DNA from: Naematelia aurantialba
Lineage: Eukaryota; Basidiomycota; Tremellomycetes; Tremellales; Naemateliaceae
Direction of reading: 5' to 3'
NCBI GenBank assembly: GCA_021527695.1
Contig: JAKFAO010000009.1
Span: 868,001 to 932,000 of the forward strand
Length of the DNA: 64,000 nt
Shown in pieces: positions 39,255 to 50,432 of this stretch (its first letter is position 1; each line of letters begins with the position of its first letter). The notes under the pieces were generated by a model. It worked only from the letters and a program-made list of their open reading frames with translations, was not told where the DNA came from and ran no database searches. Position numbers and translations under genes: made by a program.

Positions 39255-39724
39255 AGGTCAGGAGAAGAAGCATTGCCCGGAAGAGGGGGGGCAGGATGAC
39301 TCGGAGAACATGGTGATTCGAAGTGGCATTAGCATGAAATGAGTCATTGCCTAGGCCCGGTAGGAGGGGGAGACGATCTTTAGTGGTTGTCTGGGGGTTG
39401 TTGGTTACTAGCTAGCTTTCCTGTTCTCGATTCTGCAATGGGTGAGTAGCGAACATGTACTTTATATCATAGCCCCACAGATGCCGTGAGAACCGCAGTT
39501 GAGTGGCACAGACCAGAGGCAAGCCATTTCAGAGGTGACCACGGTCAGTCGCCCCGGTGGAGGTGTGTCCATTTGATCTCTTTTTTGATTTTACTACTCC
39601 CTCTTCTCTTGCTTGATTTTGGAGCATCGTATCACCATCTTGTACCCTGTTGGAGCAGCTACGGCGACCGCTCCCGCTCACCCCATCTTGTATCCTGTGT
39701 TCAGACCTGTCAAATCCCCTTGTC
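39255..39724. other. Intergenic RAB11 to ERI1, no gene seen
   Basis: These 470 bp contain the RAB11 3' UTR and the promoter of the exonuclease gene, with C/T-rich stretches before 39,725. No coding frame or RNA gene is supported. Confidence 0.5.
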
Positions 39725-41821
39725 ATGGGGTCATCCCCGTCCGGCCCCTCGAACGATCAACCTGAATCTGGCCCTTCCTCTTCTTTCACACCTCTTCAAC
39801 CCCCACATACTGCTACCTCTTCCCAGTCTCCGCTCTCTGAAGCTACAAAGTCCTATGATGCACCTATAAGCTCGCCCGATCGCGGTTTCACTCCAATTCC
39901 AAAACCGAGCAAGAAGGACACCGTCGAACAGCTACGTTCCTGCCTGGCCACGTTGGGACTAGATACCAAAGGGAAGAAAGAAACGCTCTGGAGGTAAGCT
40001 CCACCTTCTCCCTCAAACCACCCCAGAATTGCAGAACCCCCTCTCCCCTCCATTTCCCAAAAATCAAGGAAAAGAGACCTAACCCGCGTGCCGTCGTCCG
40101 CTCGTCCTCGTCCTCGTTGCAGTCCCAGATGATCTGGTGAGCTGATGATGGAATCGCGTACAGACGGCTCATACGAGCGTTCAACCGACTTGCATTTGCT
40201 ACGTCCGAATCCCTGCCTGAAGAACAGGAGCCCACAGCGAAGGGAAAAGAGAAGCTTGACCAGCGGTACAAGCATTTCCTGTGTTTCGATGTGGAAGCAA
40301 CATGCCGCGGTGGCAAGGAGTTTAACTGGCCAAACGAGATCATTGTGCGTTTGAACTATACTGTGCTCTGCTGTTGCCACTGCCTAGATCTAGTCCCAGG
40401 CCCTGGCCCGGCCGTGTCCTGGCTTTAGTATACTGATCAGAACACGTTATAGGAATTCCCGGTAGTTCTCTGTCAGTTCCAGGACAGCAGGTTCGAGCGG
40501 ATCGATACCTTTCATTCTTACGTACGGCCAACGTGGCAGCCTATCCTCACTGAATTCTGCGTCGCTCTCACTGGCATCACCCAGGTCAGCTTGAATCACT
40601 CCAACGTACAGACTGCAATGATACATCCGCTCATAATTGACAGGAAAAGGTTGACTCCTCACCGAGTTTCTTGGAAGTCTTGGAGAGATTTGAAGGGTGG
40701 TTGAGAAAGCACGAGATTATTGACGACGCTGGACATCTCAGGGATACCTTATGGGTCACAGACGGGGTGAGGCATTATCTAAGGAGCCGAGATGAGTACC
40801 TGTGCTGACATGGGTAGCCATGGGATCTTCGGTGAGAGCCACATTCAGTATATAAACCCTAGCTGACCAGGCGCTCCATTTGTATGACTTGCAGAGATTT
40901 TGTGAGTCTCCACATGCCGCTTGGTGGCAACCTTCTCACACACACTTAGGTTCCCAAACAGCTTCACATCACTCCGCTTCGCTCCTCTGCCTACCCTCTC
41001 TACTTTCTAGGTCCATACCTGAACTTGAAAGCCGCCGTCCATGCTGTGCTTTCAGAGCAATGGCGGCGGGACCAATACGCGCTTGAGCACCCGGACGCAC
41101 CGCCTAATATGCGCGCTGTGGCAAGGATCACAACCGCCAGTTCGCTGAATCGCAAGCAGCGAGACGCAGCTTCGAAGCGCTCGGGCAAGAGTTTCTGGCT
41201 AGGGATCACGGGCATGGTGGAAGCGCTCGGTCTGGGCGAGTTCGAAGGCAGAGCACATTCTGGAATCGATGTAAGTTTCTGTGTTGCCTGTCACCCCGGA
41301 GGTTGGGGTGGTAGTTGGGGTTTATTCAGGATTAAAGCGATGTCTGACGACGTGTACAGGATGCCACGAACGTTTCGCGAATCCTGGAGGAGTTGGTGTC
41401 GCGCGGCATTCAGATCGAGCCCAACGGGCAATTGCTGAAACCCGGCAAGAAATGGGCGTGGCAGGGCGAACCGGGCGAGGTGATATTTGAGGAATGGATG
41501 AGTGACCGGCCGGCTAAGAATAAGCTGCTCTATGAGAGCGAAGGTGCTGGGACGAACGCTGCCCCATACTCCGAGGCTGAAGCGGTCTCGCCCGTAGGGG
41601 ATATGAAACATACGAAGGATGCGCAGGATACGCCGATAGGGGACCTGGAGGTTGAGAAGGACGCGGAGATAGAAGACGACGTCCAAGAGAGCTCAAGCGG
41701 TACTTTATGCGACGCTTCTGACGGTGTCGAGGTATTCGTGGTGGAACAAAAGCTGGGCGATTTAAAGATTGACGATATTGGTGTCGTGGAAGTGGAGAAT
41801 GGGGAAACACATCCGCCTTGA
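39725..41821 (+). CDS. ERI1: ERI1/3'hExo-type DEDDh 3'-5' exoribonuclease with SAP domain
   Basis: Eight exons join to 502 aa: 39725-39993, 40164-40344, 40453-40584, 40644-40766, 40818-40831, 40895-40901, 40950-41270, 41360-41821. After a Ser/Pro-rich tail there is a SAP-like helix pair (TVEQLRSCLATLGLDTKGKK, joined to RLIRAF). The exonuclease core is FLCFDVEATC (ExoI, D and E ligands), FNWPNEIIEFPVVL, a central FVALTGIT-type motif here FCVALTGITQEKV, LWVTDGPWDLRDF (ExoII Asp) and HSGIDDATNVSRIL (ExoIII H and D). Family members trim histone mRNA or 5.8S rRNA 3' ends and can degrade siRNA. Exons 5 and 6 are only 14 and 7 nt and encode the ExoII segment. The acidic C-terminal about 130 residues look disordered. 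Confidence 0.93.
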
Positions 41822-42297
41822 CGACTATACATAGGTGACCTGTAACGCATCGACTATTACCTAGCACCATCATACCATCTATGTGTTTGTAGCTTGTACG
41901 GATATTATATGTATTCCGGGTTTCCCTGACAGGTGTTCCGAGGATAGTATAATCCGGTAAGTTTCGCCACTCGCCACTCGCCACTCGCGTAGTCACACAC
42001 AAAGCGATTTGTGCAGTGTCGATTGAAAGCGCGAAGACAGTAGACAAGCACTTCATGTCCAATACCTGCCTTCCCACAGAGCTCTGGGTTCGATCTATTC
42101 ACTGGCCAGCACCCGCTGCTCGTTGTGATACCCCATAAGGGGTCTGTGGCGAGTGGCAAAACGTATCACGTGACCGGCGCGGCAATCCAAGCTCAAAGGC
42201 AGCGCCGAGTATCAGCAGCCTCACTTCGTCCTCTCGATCTTTGCTCGTTGCTCATCCCCTCGTCTCACAGCTTCCCTGTACCGATCATCTCTGAACC
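41822..42297. other. Intergenic ERI1 to SAF4
   Basis: No gene is seen. It contains three copies of CGCCACT (about 41,967-41,988) and a CACGTG at 42167-42172, 126 bp before the SAF4 start codon. Confidence 0.5.
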
Positions 42298-43778
42298 ATG
42301 CAGGGATTCAACAGGTGATCTATAGTCTTCCGCTGGCTGCAGATGTGGAGCTCACGCAAACAGGTATATCCCGCCAGATTACGATCCCAAGCACAATTCC
42401 ACACTTAACAGCCACCAAGGGAAGAAACATGCCCTAGGCAAGAGGGCAAAGGACATTGATAAGGGCATTCTCGTGGTCCGGTGAGCTCGTTTACTGGTTC
42501 GCTCGTACTTGTGGAATGTGGCTTGCTAACCACTCGTATAGGTTTGAGCTGCCTTTCAATATCTGGTGCGGGACTTGCAACGTGAGTCACAGCTTAGTCA
42601 ACCTTGCCTCCTTGTCTCCTCCATGTTCCCTACTTCTCTTCACTCTTCTCGTCCCTCTTCTCTTCCACTTCTCGCCCTGCTTATTATCCGTCTTCCTCTA
42701 TCCCTCCTTTTGTACTTGTCTCTCTGTCACGGCGTCCAGACCGAGAGGTATCTGACAAACTTAGGCACACCTCGGCGCCGGCGTACGATACAATGCGCAG
42801 AAGCGTAAAGTCGGCAATTACTATAGCACACCCATCTTTGCCTTCCGGTGCAAGTGCCACCTTTGTTCGGGATGGTTTGAAGTTCGCACTGATCCAAAAG
42901 TGAGCTCACATGTCCAATAGTAACATCAGCAGCTCATAGAATAGAATGCTGCATACGAGGTGACGGAGGGCGCTACGCGGAAAGACGAGGATTGGAACCC
43001 CGAGGAGAATGGCGGTTTTGCCGTACATGGTAAGTCCGCCCCTTCCGCCCCCTACCTGTAGCGTGCAGCCAGGGACTGATCACCGGTAGATACCGAGGCT
43101 CCATCTGCGGCTGAGCCGCCTGCGGACCCGTTCGCCGGTTTGGAAAAGAGCGTGGACCAGCAGACATGGGCAAAGTCCAACACCTCGCGCCTGACGGAAC
43201 TCACACAGGCGTCGGCGCGGCTGTCCGCCGATCCGTATGCGGTCAGTGCACAGATTCGCCGTCGGTTCAGGGAAGAGAAGCGCGTCATGCTGGAGAAGCA
43301 GGGGCGCGACGACGTTCTGCGCGAGAGATATGGGCTGGCAGAGGAGGTCGAGCTTGGCGAGGAAGACGTCGAGCACGGAACGGAGATGTGGGAAGCGGGG
43401 AGAGAGCGGCGGGGACTACCGCTGGACGATGTAGCTGGTGATGGGCGTGGGGGAAGCGGGAGCGGCGGAGTATCGTCCAGTGGTCCTGTTGTGAGGCGGA
43501 ACGGCAAGGGCCGGGCAATAGACGGGCGGGCAGAGGGAATGGGGCTTGCCCAGGTTCTCAGGAAGACTACGGCCAAGAAGTACGATCCCTTTGGCGAGGC
43601 GCTCGAAGCCTTCTCCAGTCCCGGCCCCATACGCACCAAAGGCAGGATCAAGGACCCCGTCGCCCTGGAGGGCCTGACGGGGTTGAAAGCCAAGGTGGCG
43701 GATAAGGTGTCGGCTCCGCCCTCGGGTGGGTTGGCGGGACTCGCCGGAGGTCTCTTGGCTGGATACGGCAGTGACTGA
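42298..43778 (+). CDS. SAF4: CWC16-family splicing factor (Saf4 / CCDC130)
   Basis: Spliceosome-associated protein related to Cwc16/Yju2. Six exons (42298-42314, 42364-42480, 42542-42581, 42765-42899, 42945-43029, 43090-43778) join to 360 aa. The N-terminus is diagnostic: MQGFNRYIPPDYDPKHNSTL, KGILVVRFELPFNIWC, a four-cysteine zinc site made of WCGTC and RCKCHLC, and VGNYYSTPIFAF followed by EVRTDPKN. The family is very conserved to about residue 150. The rest is charged helix (TELTQASARLSADPYA) and a Gly-rich tail ending LAGYGSD. The first exon encodes only five full codons. Assignment to CCDC130/Saf4 rather than Yju2/CCDC94 rests on the MQGFNRY start. Confidence 0.94.
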
Positions 43779-44307
43779 GGTTGTCGAGCTTGGTAGTAGA
43801 GGTTATCGAGCTTGGAGTAGACGACGTTGTACCGCCCAGCACTGTTGTACGTTCCTGACATAGAACCCACTTTCATGTCTCGATTATGTCTTTTTGCCTT
43901 GTTACAGATCATGCGGCGTACCGAGACTATGCTCCCAGCCGCTGTACATGTTGACGACGGTGACGATAGGCCACAGAGTCCCGAGCTACATGCCAGATCT
44001 AAGAAGCATCCGTGTTCCATATATAGGAAACAGCGGTGGATGCAGGGATGTGAAGTGCCTTGACATGTCTACGCATATGGAAATGCTAGTGTCTTGAGTT
44101 TGTCTTCCCCGCGCGACGAAACAACGTACATGCCCTACTCTGCAACCTCTACCGTCTCTTGCCGAACCCCAATCTCACCCTGGCGCTCGAAGCACACCAC
44201 CGCCATAGCCACCGGCACCGCATCCCGCACTCCGCATCCCGCACTCCGCATCCCGCACGCTGCCTCTCGCTTGGTGCAACGCATCGGCGGCTCAGCGGCT
44301 CCCTGTC
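43779..44307. other. Tail-to-tail intergenic SAF4/TSC13 with a short repeat
   Basis: No gene is seen. A CCGCATCCCGCACT unit is repeated about three times at 44,217-44,262. The remaining sequence should be the two 3' UTRs. Confidence 0.55.
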
Positions 44308-46084
44308 CTAGTAGATAGGAGGGAACATCTTCCATCGTTTCCCAGGGAAGACCTTGGGGTCGAATTCACGCTTGTATCGAGCGTACTTTTGCCCTGCCCA
44401 CCGGTACATAAAGTACGCTCCGATGACGAAGTATGCCAGGCCTATGAGGAGGGTCAGCTGGGGCTGCGGTTTGGAGCTTTAGAACCTATGGCGATATATC
44501 GATGAGTTATGTCGGACGCTCTATCCGTTATGCGAGTTGGGCAGGGAGATAAGGGCGCGAATTGGTAGGGGCAGGGTGACGGGGAGTCAAACACCGGGAT
44601 GACGGGTGTGTGGGGGGCATGATGAACCATGTGGACGGGGGGACGAGTCATGCGGACGGGGCTGAGGTAAATTGGAGTTTTGGATATCAGACTGACTGCC
44701 TGGGTCGCCGCCAGTAATGGCCACAGTGCCCAGCACCTGGAGCGTCTCAAACCAGTAATTCGCACAGACCGTCGTCCCGAACCCCAAACCAGTAGGGAAC
44801 TTGCGCGGGTGGCCGGGCGGAACACGCAGCGAGGCGAGGTGTAGGTGACTGTTGAGGTTAAGGGCTTCGTTGATCTGCAAGACCCGACGAGAACGAATCA
44901 GCATCAGCTGGCCCTAACCTAGTCTTTCCAAATCGTTGTTCCTGGGGCTGCTGGCCGCATGCGCACGCCGAACACGTCCTCATGCTACCGCGTCCTCATG
45001 CTGACCGCATCGTTCTTCTGATGTGACGATGGGAAGCGACAAGGAGCTGGGATGGGCGTCCGACTAGGGTGAGAAGGACAAGAAACACGCACGAGGATCC
45101 AAGTGGTCCAGCCGTAAATCCAGCGAGGGTCATCGAAGATAGTGCCTTTGAGTGCCGATGCCCCGTTCCCAGGTCGGTAAAAGGTCAGTCCAATCAACAG
45201 CCCGTTGATGCCCCAGTAAAACACGCAGCTGCGAAGGTCAATATGTCGTTTCCCCTTCCATTTTATTTTGGAGGAAGGGAGTACTTGGACTTTGGTGACA
45301 AGTGAAAGTGAAGCGGAGAAGTGAAAAAAGTGACATCACGTACTTGCGGACCACATAGGACAGCGGTAGTGTCGGTCGGGAGAAGGAGTGCACGAATATA
45401 GACTCTAGGAAGCGTTTGACAAAGTGGATGACGGTGAGGTTGCGCACAGTCCTGATGGTCACGTATGAGCTGACTGGTGAGGAGTTGGAGGCGGGGCGCG
45501 ACGAGGCTTTAGACGTATGGGAGAAGGGCTCCAGTGCCACGTACAGCTGGAGCGTTGAAGGCGTGTATGACCCCCAGAGAAGATGCGAGTAATGCAGGAA
45601 CAAAGGGTTCAGGAAGATCGGTCCAGCCTACACGTGGAGTCAGCCTTATCAGCACTAGAGGTCCTGAATTGAGAGAAGCTGTGGGATGCTACAAAGCAAG
45701 CTACCTACATATTCCCAGAGGTAGAGCACGCGGTAGGGCACCTGTCGCCCGAGATCCTTGAGCCGGAGCTTCGCCCCCTCGGAGACGCCATACGAGCCAA
45801 TCGACTTGCTCTCGTCGGTCAGAGACACGGGCTTCCCACCGTCTGATGTGGGGATTGTGATCCTCTGCCTATTCGGGACCAACTAAACCAAACATCATGT
45901 CAGCAAGGGTGGTGCAGTGAGGTGGGTGGAGAAGGAAGTGCACGATGTTTCGTCGACGCACTTTGGGAAACTTTGCCTGGACCGCAATCTTGAGGTCTTT
46001 GACCGTTACCTGGTCTGGGTGTTTGCCGGCAAAGTCGAGCTGGATGCTCGGTTTCCCAACCGTAGAGAGCGTAACCGCGACCAT
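44308..46084 (-). CDS. TSC13: Very-long-chain trans-2-enoyl-CoA reductase
   Basis: ER enzyme for the last step of very-long-chain fatty-acid elongation. Exons 46084-45962, 45882-45709, 45627-45344, 45228-45093 and 44874 to about 44,697 are firmly joined; the last exon ends at 44308. The N-terminus is a ubiquitin-like domain (VTVKDLKIAVQAKFPK), followed by LGRQVPYRVLYLWEYAGPIF, LHYSHLLWGSYTPS, the family motif HFVKRFLESIFVHSFS (His and Arg), LPLSYVVRNCVFYWGINGLL, and the steroid-reductase C-terminus HLASLRVP...NYWFETLQVLG with WAGQKYARYKREF and KMFPPIY at the end. The last junction is not settled. The obvious donor after the ITGGD segment and the obvious acceptor before PQLTLL are in different phases, so a non-obvious splice site or a sequence error lies there. 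Confidence 0.9.
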
Positions 46085-46497
46085 CGTGCCGTAGGTATTC
46101 TACCAGAGTGCAGAACACTTCGAGAACAGTAAACATACGTGGCTCAGCACAAGAGACCATCTCTTGGAACACGTGACCAAAACACGGAGGATTGTGTTGG
46201 AAGTGACGTGGCATACACCTCTGTAGTGATAAGGACCCGAAACCTATTAGTAGAGTAGTAGCTTGTAGTAGTGAGGGAGAGAGACCTTTGAACCTCTCAT
46301 CCATATAGAGAACGCGGCGACTTGATATTCCAACATTTTGGCGTCTGGTCGAATTTCCATCCGAGTGGTCGCAACGCAGAGCTATCTCAGACGCAGGGCT
46401 ATTCAGACCTCGACCAGCTGCTACCCGGGTGTGCAGCTCTCTATTCGCGAGACACAGGGGGAGACACAAGCTGTGGCCAGCTGCCGTTCAGCAAAGG
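46085..46497. promoter_or_regulatory. Shared divergent promoter TSC13/uL2m
   Basis: These 413 bp lie between two divergent start codons. A CACGTG is at 46170-46175, 86 bp from the TSC13 ATG. Several TAGTAG/GTAGTAG words lie near 46,245-46,270. No gene is supported. Confidence 0.5.
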
Positions 46498-48337
46498 ATG
46501 TCGGGCTTTTCAAGAAGTTTCGTGCCCGCCGTTCGTCCGATCGTTCGATCATGTATCGCCTCGACTTCACGGATACGTCCCCCGCGAGCGCGCTCGTACG
46601 CTACCGTTGGCCAGGATGCAGGAATGCCCGAACTGGACTCTAAAGACGCGCCTGTTTTCGGCACGACGCAGCCTAAACGAGAGCAGGCTGCTATTGTGAA
46701 GCCGATGCGGGGCAAAGGAATACCTCAGACCAATGTGAGTTCTAGCTCTCTTGAGTCTATAGAGAGATATGAGGCTAGAGAGAAGGGTGTGAGGCAGAGA
46801 GGAGGATACGAGGTTGGAATAATAGATGGTTGTAGACGAGCGTGAAAGCGGGTCTACAGCTTGTGATGGGTCATGCGTCTGGGTCTGACTGACGATGCAG
46901 AACTTTCGTAACGTGGTCCGAATTATCCACCCTCATCTGTGGAAGGCCGGTCCGCTCGCCGAATTGACCTTTGCCAAGCGCAAGACGGGTGGTCGGTCGC
47001 GGGGCAGAATAGTGAACCGAAACATCGGCGGTGGCCACAAACGGCGTATCCGGATCGTCGATTTCGATCGATCCGAACCAGGGATACACGACGTCGTGCG
47101 GATCGAGTATGATCCCGGCCGCACAGCGCATATCGCGTTGATCCGGAAACGCGGGGGGTCGGCCGACGTTCCGTCCGGGGATGGGGCTGTTCTGGCTGAG
47201 ACGTCGGTGCAACACCGCGGCGAAAGGACGCGCAACGAAGTCCGTGAAGGATGGAGTTACATCCTTGCTCCGGATGGGCTGAGAGCGGGCGATACCGTCG
47301 TCTCCTACCGACATGGCGTACCTGCTGGCATAGTTGAAGGCTGGGAAGAGGTCAACGCCGACGAACCGGATGTTGAAAACATCTCTACCCGTGCACTGAG
47401 TCTGCTGCGCACGTTTACCTTGCAGCCGGGCAATGTGCTGCCCTTGTACCTCATTCCCGCAGGGACAATCGTCCACAACCTCAGTCTCCAAGCGGGCGGC
47501 CGTATGCAATTATGCCGAGCGGCGGGCACGTTCGCTACGATCGTCGCGCACCACTCGCCGGCGGGCGAGAACGTCGGCGGTGTAGAGGTGTTTGGTCTGG
47601 GTCAGCTTCCAAGGCCAGACGGCACATTCACCAAAGCAAACGGAACGGTGCTCGTCAAGCTGCGGAGCGGGGAGATTCGCAGAGTCCAACCCGGTGCTGT
47701 CGCTACCATTGGAATGGTTAGCAAGTGAGTCGAAAGCTCGCAGTGTCGGGGGACCTGGGCTTGGCTAGCATGAGGAGAGTGCAGAGTCTAATGGCGTGTA
47801 GCAAAGAACACCAGCTTCGACAATTAGGTACAGCCGGTGCCTCGCGGCGCTTGGGCCGTCGCCCGACCGTCCGAGGTGTTGCTATGAATGCCACCGATCA
47901 CCCAATGGGAGGTGAGCTTGTTCTTCCCTCTTTCCTTCTCTCTAACCCTCTACCCTCTTCCCTCTTCCTTCCTTCTCCTTCCTGCCCTCTTTCGCCTTTC
48001 CTTCTTCCCACTTCCAGTTCCCCTTTCACGTCTCTGCATCTCGTCTTTTTCTGCATAGACTGACACACGATCAGGTGGTAAAGGTAAATCCAAGCGAGGC
48101 AAGACTGGTATCTCTGCAACTGGTGTTCGCAAGTTTGTCAGGACCAGAAAGCCAAAGATGTTGAAAGGCAACAAGACGTGAGTCCGGTCCCATTTTCTCC
48201 GACTCTCAAACTTTTGGGTTTGAGACCACCCTCAACCCTCGATTCGGATTTGGAGCGACGCTGATACAACTTGTAGGGTTGTGTTGCAGAGACCAATCAG
48301 AGGTGTACAGTATCCTGGTCCGGCGGCGAAAAAGTAG
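46498..48337 (+). CDS. RML2: Mitochondrial ribosomal protein uL2m
   Basis: Large-subunit protein at the peptidyl-transferase centre of the mitoribosome. Five exons (46498-46734, 46901-47724, 47802-47911, 48075-48177, 48277-48337) join to 444 aa. The N-terminal about 60 residues are Arg/Ser-rich ([18 protein letters not shown]...RSYATVG), a typical mitochondrial presequence. The conserved L2 body includes [72 protein letters not shown], the bacterial-type motif [17 protein letters not shown] (the catalytic-centre histidine of L2 is in this loop) and the ending GPAAKK. An insertion of about 25 residues rich in Gly/Glu/Arg sits after the first beta-barrel motif. Confidence 0.96.
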
Positions 48338-48381
48338 TGCCCGCTGGTGCGGGCTGGATCTGTTGCGGCAGCATCCCATCA

Positions 48382-48702
48382 TTACATGTATTTGCATTGC
48401 CCTGGCAAGGTTTTGCACGTACAAAGGGCGGGCTCGTTAAGACGCCGAGCGCCCTCCCTAACATAGGGGTCCATCTCCTGCTTCTTGCTGTGCGCGGCGG
48501 TGTCCACACTCGTTGGCTTGCTTGTGGCCCAGCTCTTCCGCTGGCATTCTAGGCATATGGGGAGGTATGTAGATGCCGGCCGCTTGCCGGTATCTCGCTC
48601 GGAGATTGGTTCGCGTCCGAGCTCCGTGGCGCCGAGAGCGTCTTTGTGCCGGTGAATGAAACCGGCCGTCTCTGTGAGCCGGCGGGAGCCACTCGGGCTC
48701 AT
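48382..48702 (-). CDS. Possible 106-aa ORF
   Basis: An uninterrupted frame with balanced composition and six cysteines, five of them toward the C-terminus (PICLECQRKS, ALCTCKTLPGQC). I recognise no family. It could be the 3' exon of a small gene read toward uL2m, or chance. The uL2m 3' UTR would overlap it on the other strand. Confidence 0.2.
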   Translation of the reverse strand: MSPSGSRRLTETAGFIHRHKDALGATELGREPISERDTGKRPASTYLPICLECQRKSWATSKPTSVDTAAHSKKQEMDPYVREGARRLNEPALCTCKTLPGQCKYM

Positions 48703-48839
48703 GGAGCGCTGTAGCGCTGCTTAAGGGACCAAGGGACCAAAGCTGGCAGAGGTCAGCGAATCCGACCATTCAGTCTGTTCAGCATCACTAGGGCAGCACG
48801 CACGTCAAATCATATCTTGATGCGATCATATCTCCCCTC

Positions 48840-49085
48840 TCACCCGCCCGTGGCGGTCCAGATCAGCCACCCCAGCCAACCCACACTGACCACCCCGAGC
48901 GCGACTAGTCTTTCCATCCGCTTGCCTCCACCAGCGTTCGTTGTTTCCCGCTTGGGGCCGCTCTCACCCGGTCCGCCCGGCTCGATGACGAAGATGCGCC
49001 TGACTTCCTCAAATTCGTACATTTGCGAGTCGACGCGGACGGACGTGGTGTATCGCTCAGTGTGTGAGGTGATGTGTATCGCCAT
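48840..49085 (-). CDS. Possible small tail-anchored protein
   Basis: 81 codons starting MAIHITSHTERYTTS, or a longer form from 49121. The middle is charged and Gly/Pro-rich, and the last about 22 residues (RLVALGVVSVGWLGWLIWTA) are a single hydrophobic segment close to the C-terminus, the layout of a tail-anchored membrane protein. There is no family match I can name. The longer form's N-terminus is a Cys/Ser repeat encoded by a GCTACA repeat, so the shorter start is preferred. Confidence 0.35.
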   Translation of the reverse strand: MAIHITSHTERYTTSVRVDSQMYEFEEVRRIFVIEPGGPGESGPKRETTNAGGGKRMERLVALGVVSVGWLGWLIWTATGG

Positions 49086-49171
49086 GCTGCGGCTGCTACA
49101 GCTACAGCTACTACAAGGCACTTACCAGCCGCTACAAGAGATATACCGCGGCTGGGTAGGCATGCCTTGCT

Positions 49172-49405
49172 TGTTCAAGTATGCAGACGACTGGAAGATC
49201 GGGTCGCACTTGTTCCACTGCAAGATCCATAACGATAGATATCTGGGCCAAAAATCTAATCTTGTCAGGCACGCTGCCCGTCTTACGTGTCGGATTCTTC
49301 TTATACGATGGTGCATTCGAAGAGATAGTTTCGAGTCGTACGAGATCGTAAGGACCTCGTACTTTGGACTGCTAATCAAACTCCGAGCGTGGCATTTTCC
49401 TAACA
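49172..49405 (-). repeat. Probable 3' LTR of the copia element
   Basis: Read on the minus strand, a purine-rich AGGGGGAG is followed directly by TGTTAGGAAAATGCC, the usual polypurine-tract/LTR boundary, at 49405. The outer end is uncertain: ACA occurs at 49172 (234-bp LTR) and at 49211 (195 bp). The partner 5' LTR is outside the window, so neither can be confirmed. Confidence 0.5.
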
Positions 49406-49543
49406 CTCCCCCTATGCCAGCTTGGAGTACAAGAAAGAGAGACAGAGAGCGAGCGAGCGTACGGATCGTACAGATTGTCGGGGGTGGTAATTGATCAAGC
49501 GAAATGAATGTCTATGTGTTTGAGTTCCGAACGCGGTCGTTCG

Positions 49544-50432
49544 CTACTCGTACTCGTTCTCGATCTCGTCGAGCTCGTACTCGAACTGTTCGAGTACTCT
49601 CGCCAACTGGCTCTGTATATGACCCGGTACCTTTTGGTTGTTGATGGCCGTGAGGATGTGATCGCATGCATCGCGCGCGGTCTGGGGCGCATCGTGGGTC
49701 GTCTTGTCGGAGTCCTCGAAGCGTATGTGCTTTGCTCGAATCGGGACCTTAACCATAACCTTGGATCGCGATCGTACAACTTCCGATCGCGTGTGGTCGG
49801 TGCTTTGGAGTCGTGCAAACTCGTGCATGCGGTCGGTGTATCGCACGTCTTTGTCATTTACAATGCAGGCCTGACCTGCCCTTGTGCACTTGGCACACTT
49901 GAAGATCCCATTCGCATCACATCGCATGAGGAAGACGCATTCGTGCTTGAGTCGAATGCATCGCATGCATGGTTCGATCGCAGGGTGACCATGTTCAAGG
50001 ATGAACAGTGCATTCACCTCACGCTTGTCAATCTTTGCGCTCATGTCATGCGGAGTTGCGTTCGAGTTCGAGTTTGAGAGTGTATGAGTTGTGTTTGATA
50101 TTGTGAGATCCGAGAGAGTCGTGAGAGTCGCGTTCGAGATCGTGAACACGCTCGTGCTCGTGCGTGACCCTTTACCATACAAGTGTGGGGACTCCATTAT
50201 TGATTCCAATCGTATGCGCTTGCAATTGCGTTCATGCGAATCGCGAGGCAATGCCTTTGTAAGCATGTCTGCATCTTGCAATGCGCTTTGAATGTAGACC
50301 AGGTTCAGTTCACCTGCATCCACCTTACTACGAATGTAGTGGTATCGCACATCGATGTGCTTCGATCGTGCGTGCGTTCCCGGATTGTTTGCGAGTATTA
50401 TTGCACCCTTGTTATCACAATGCAATCGAGTC
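49544..50432 (-). pseudogene. Copia pol 3' fragment: end of RNase H plus a cysteine-rich C-terminal extension
   Basis: Continues the copia frame after the gypsy insertion: CDNKGAIILANN, HIDVRYHYIRSKV and LNLVYIQSALQDADMLTKAL are the RNase H end, where copia polyproteins normally stop. Here the frame goes on for about 225 codons. A Ser/Thr/Asn-rich linker leads to a cysteine cluster at 49865-49969 with spacing C-x2-C-x6-C-x13-C-x2-C-x6-C (CMRCIRLKHEC ... KCAKCTRAGQAC). It closes with a basic stretch and an acidic helix ending QFEYELDEIENEYE. A Met at 50044 (MSAKIDKREVN) would allow the extension to be translated on its own. The cluster resembles fungal zinc-cluster-like motifs; its role is unknown. 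Confidence 0.85.
50428..50432. repeat. Target-site duplication, left copy (GAGTC)
   Basis: The five bases immediately before the 5' LTR equal the five immediately after the 3' LTR (58256-58260). Removing the element and one copy restores a continuous copia frame. Confidence 0.95.

Larger units (their letters stand above)
48338..49171. other. Gap between uL2m and the retrotransposon nest
   Basis: It holds two weak minus-strand reading frames, listed separately. Otherwise only short repeats (GCTACAGCTACAGCTACTACA near 49,093-49,113) are visible. It marks the boundary between the housekeeping region and the transposon block. Confidence 0.45.

Noticed and set aside
42080..42160. GGTTCGATC-like word suggesting a tRNA T-arm
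   Set aside because: No matching acceptor stem or anticodon arm could be folded around it on either strand.
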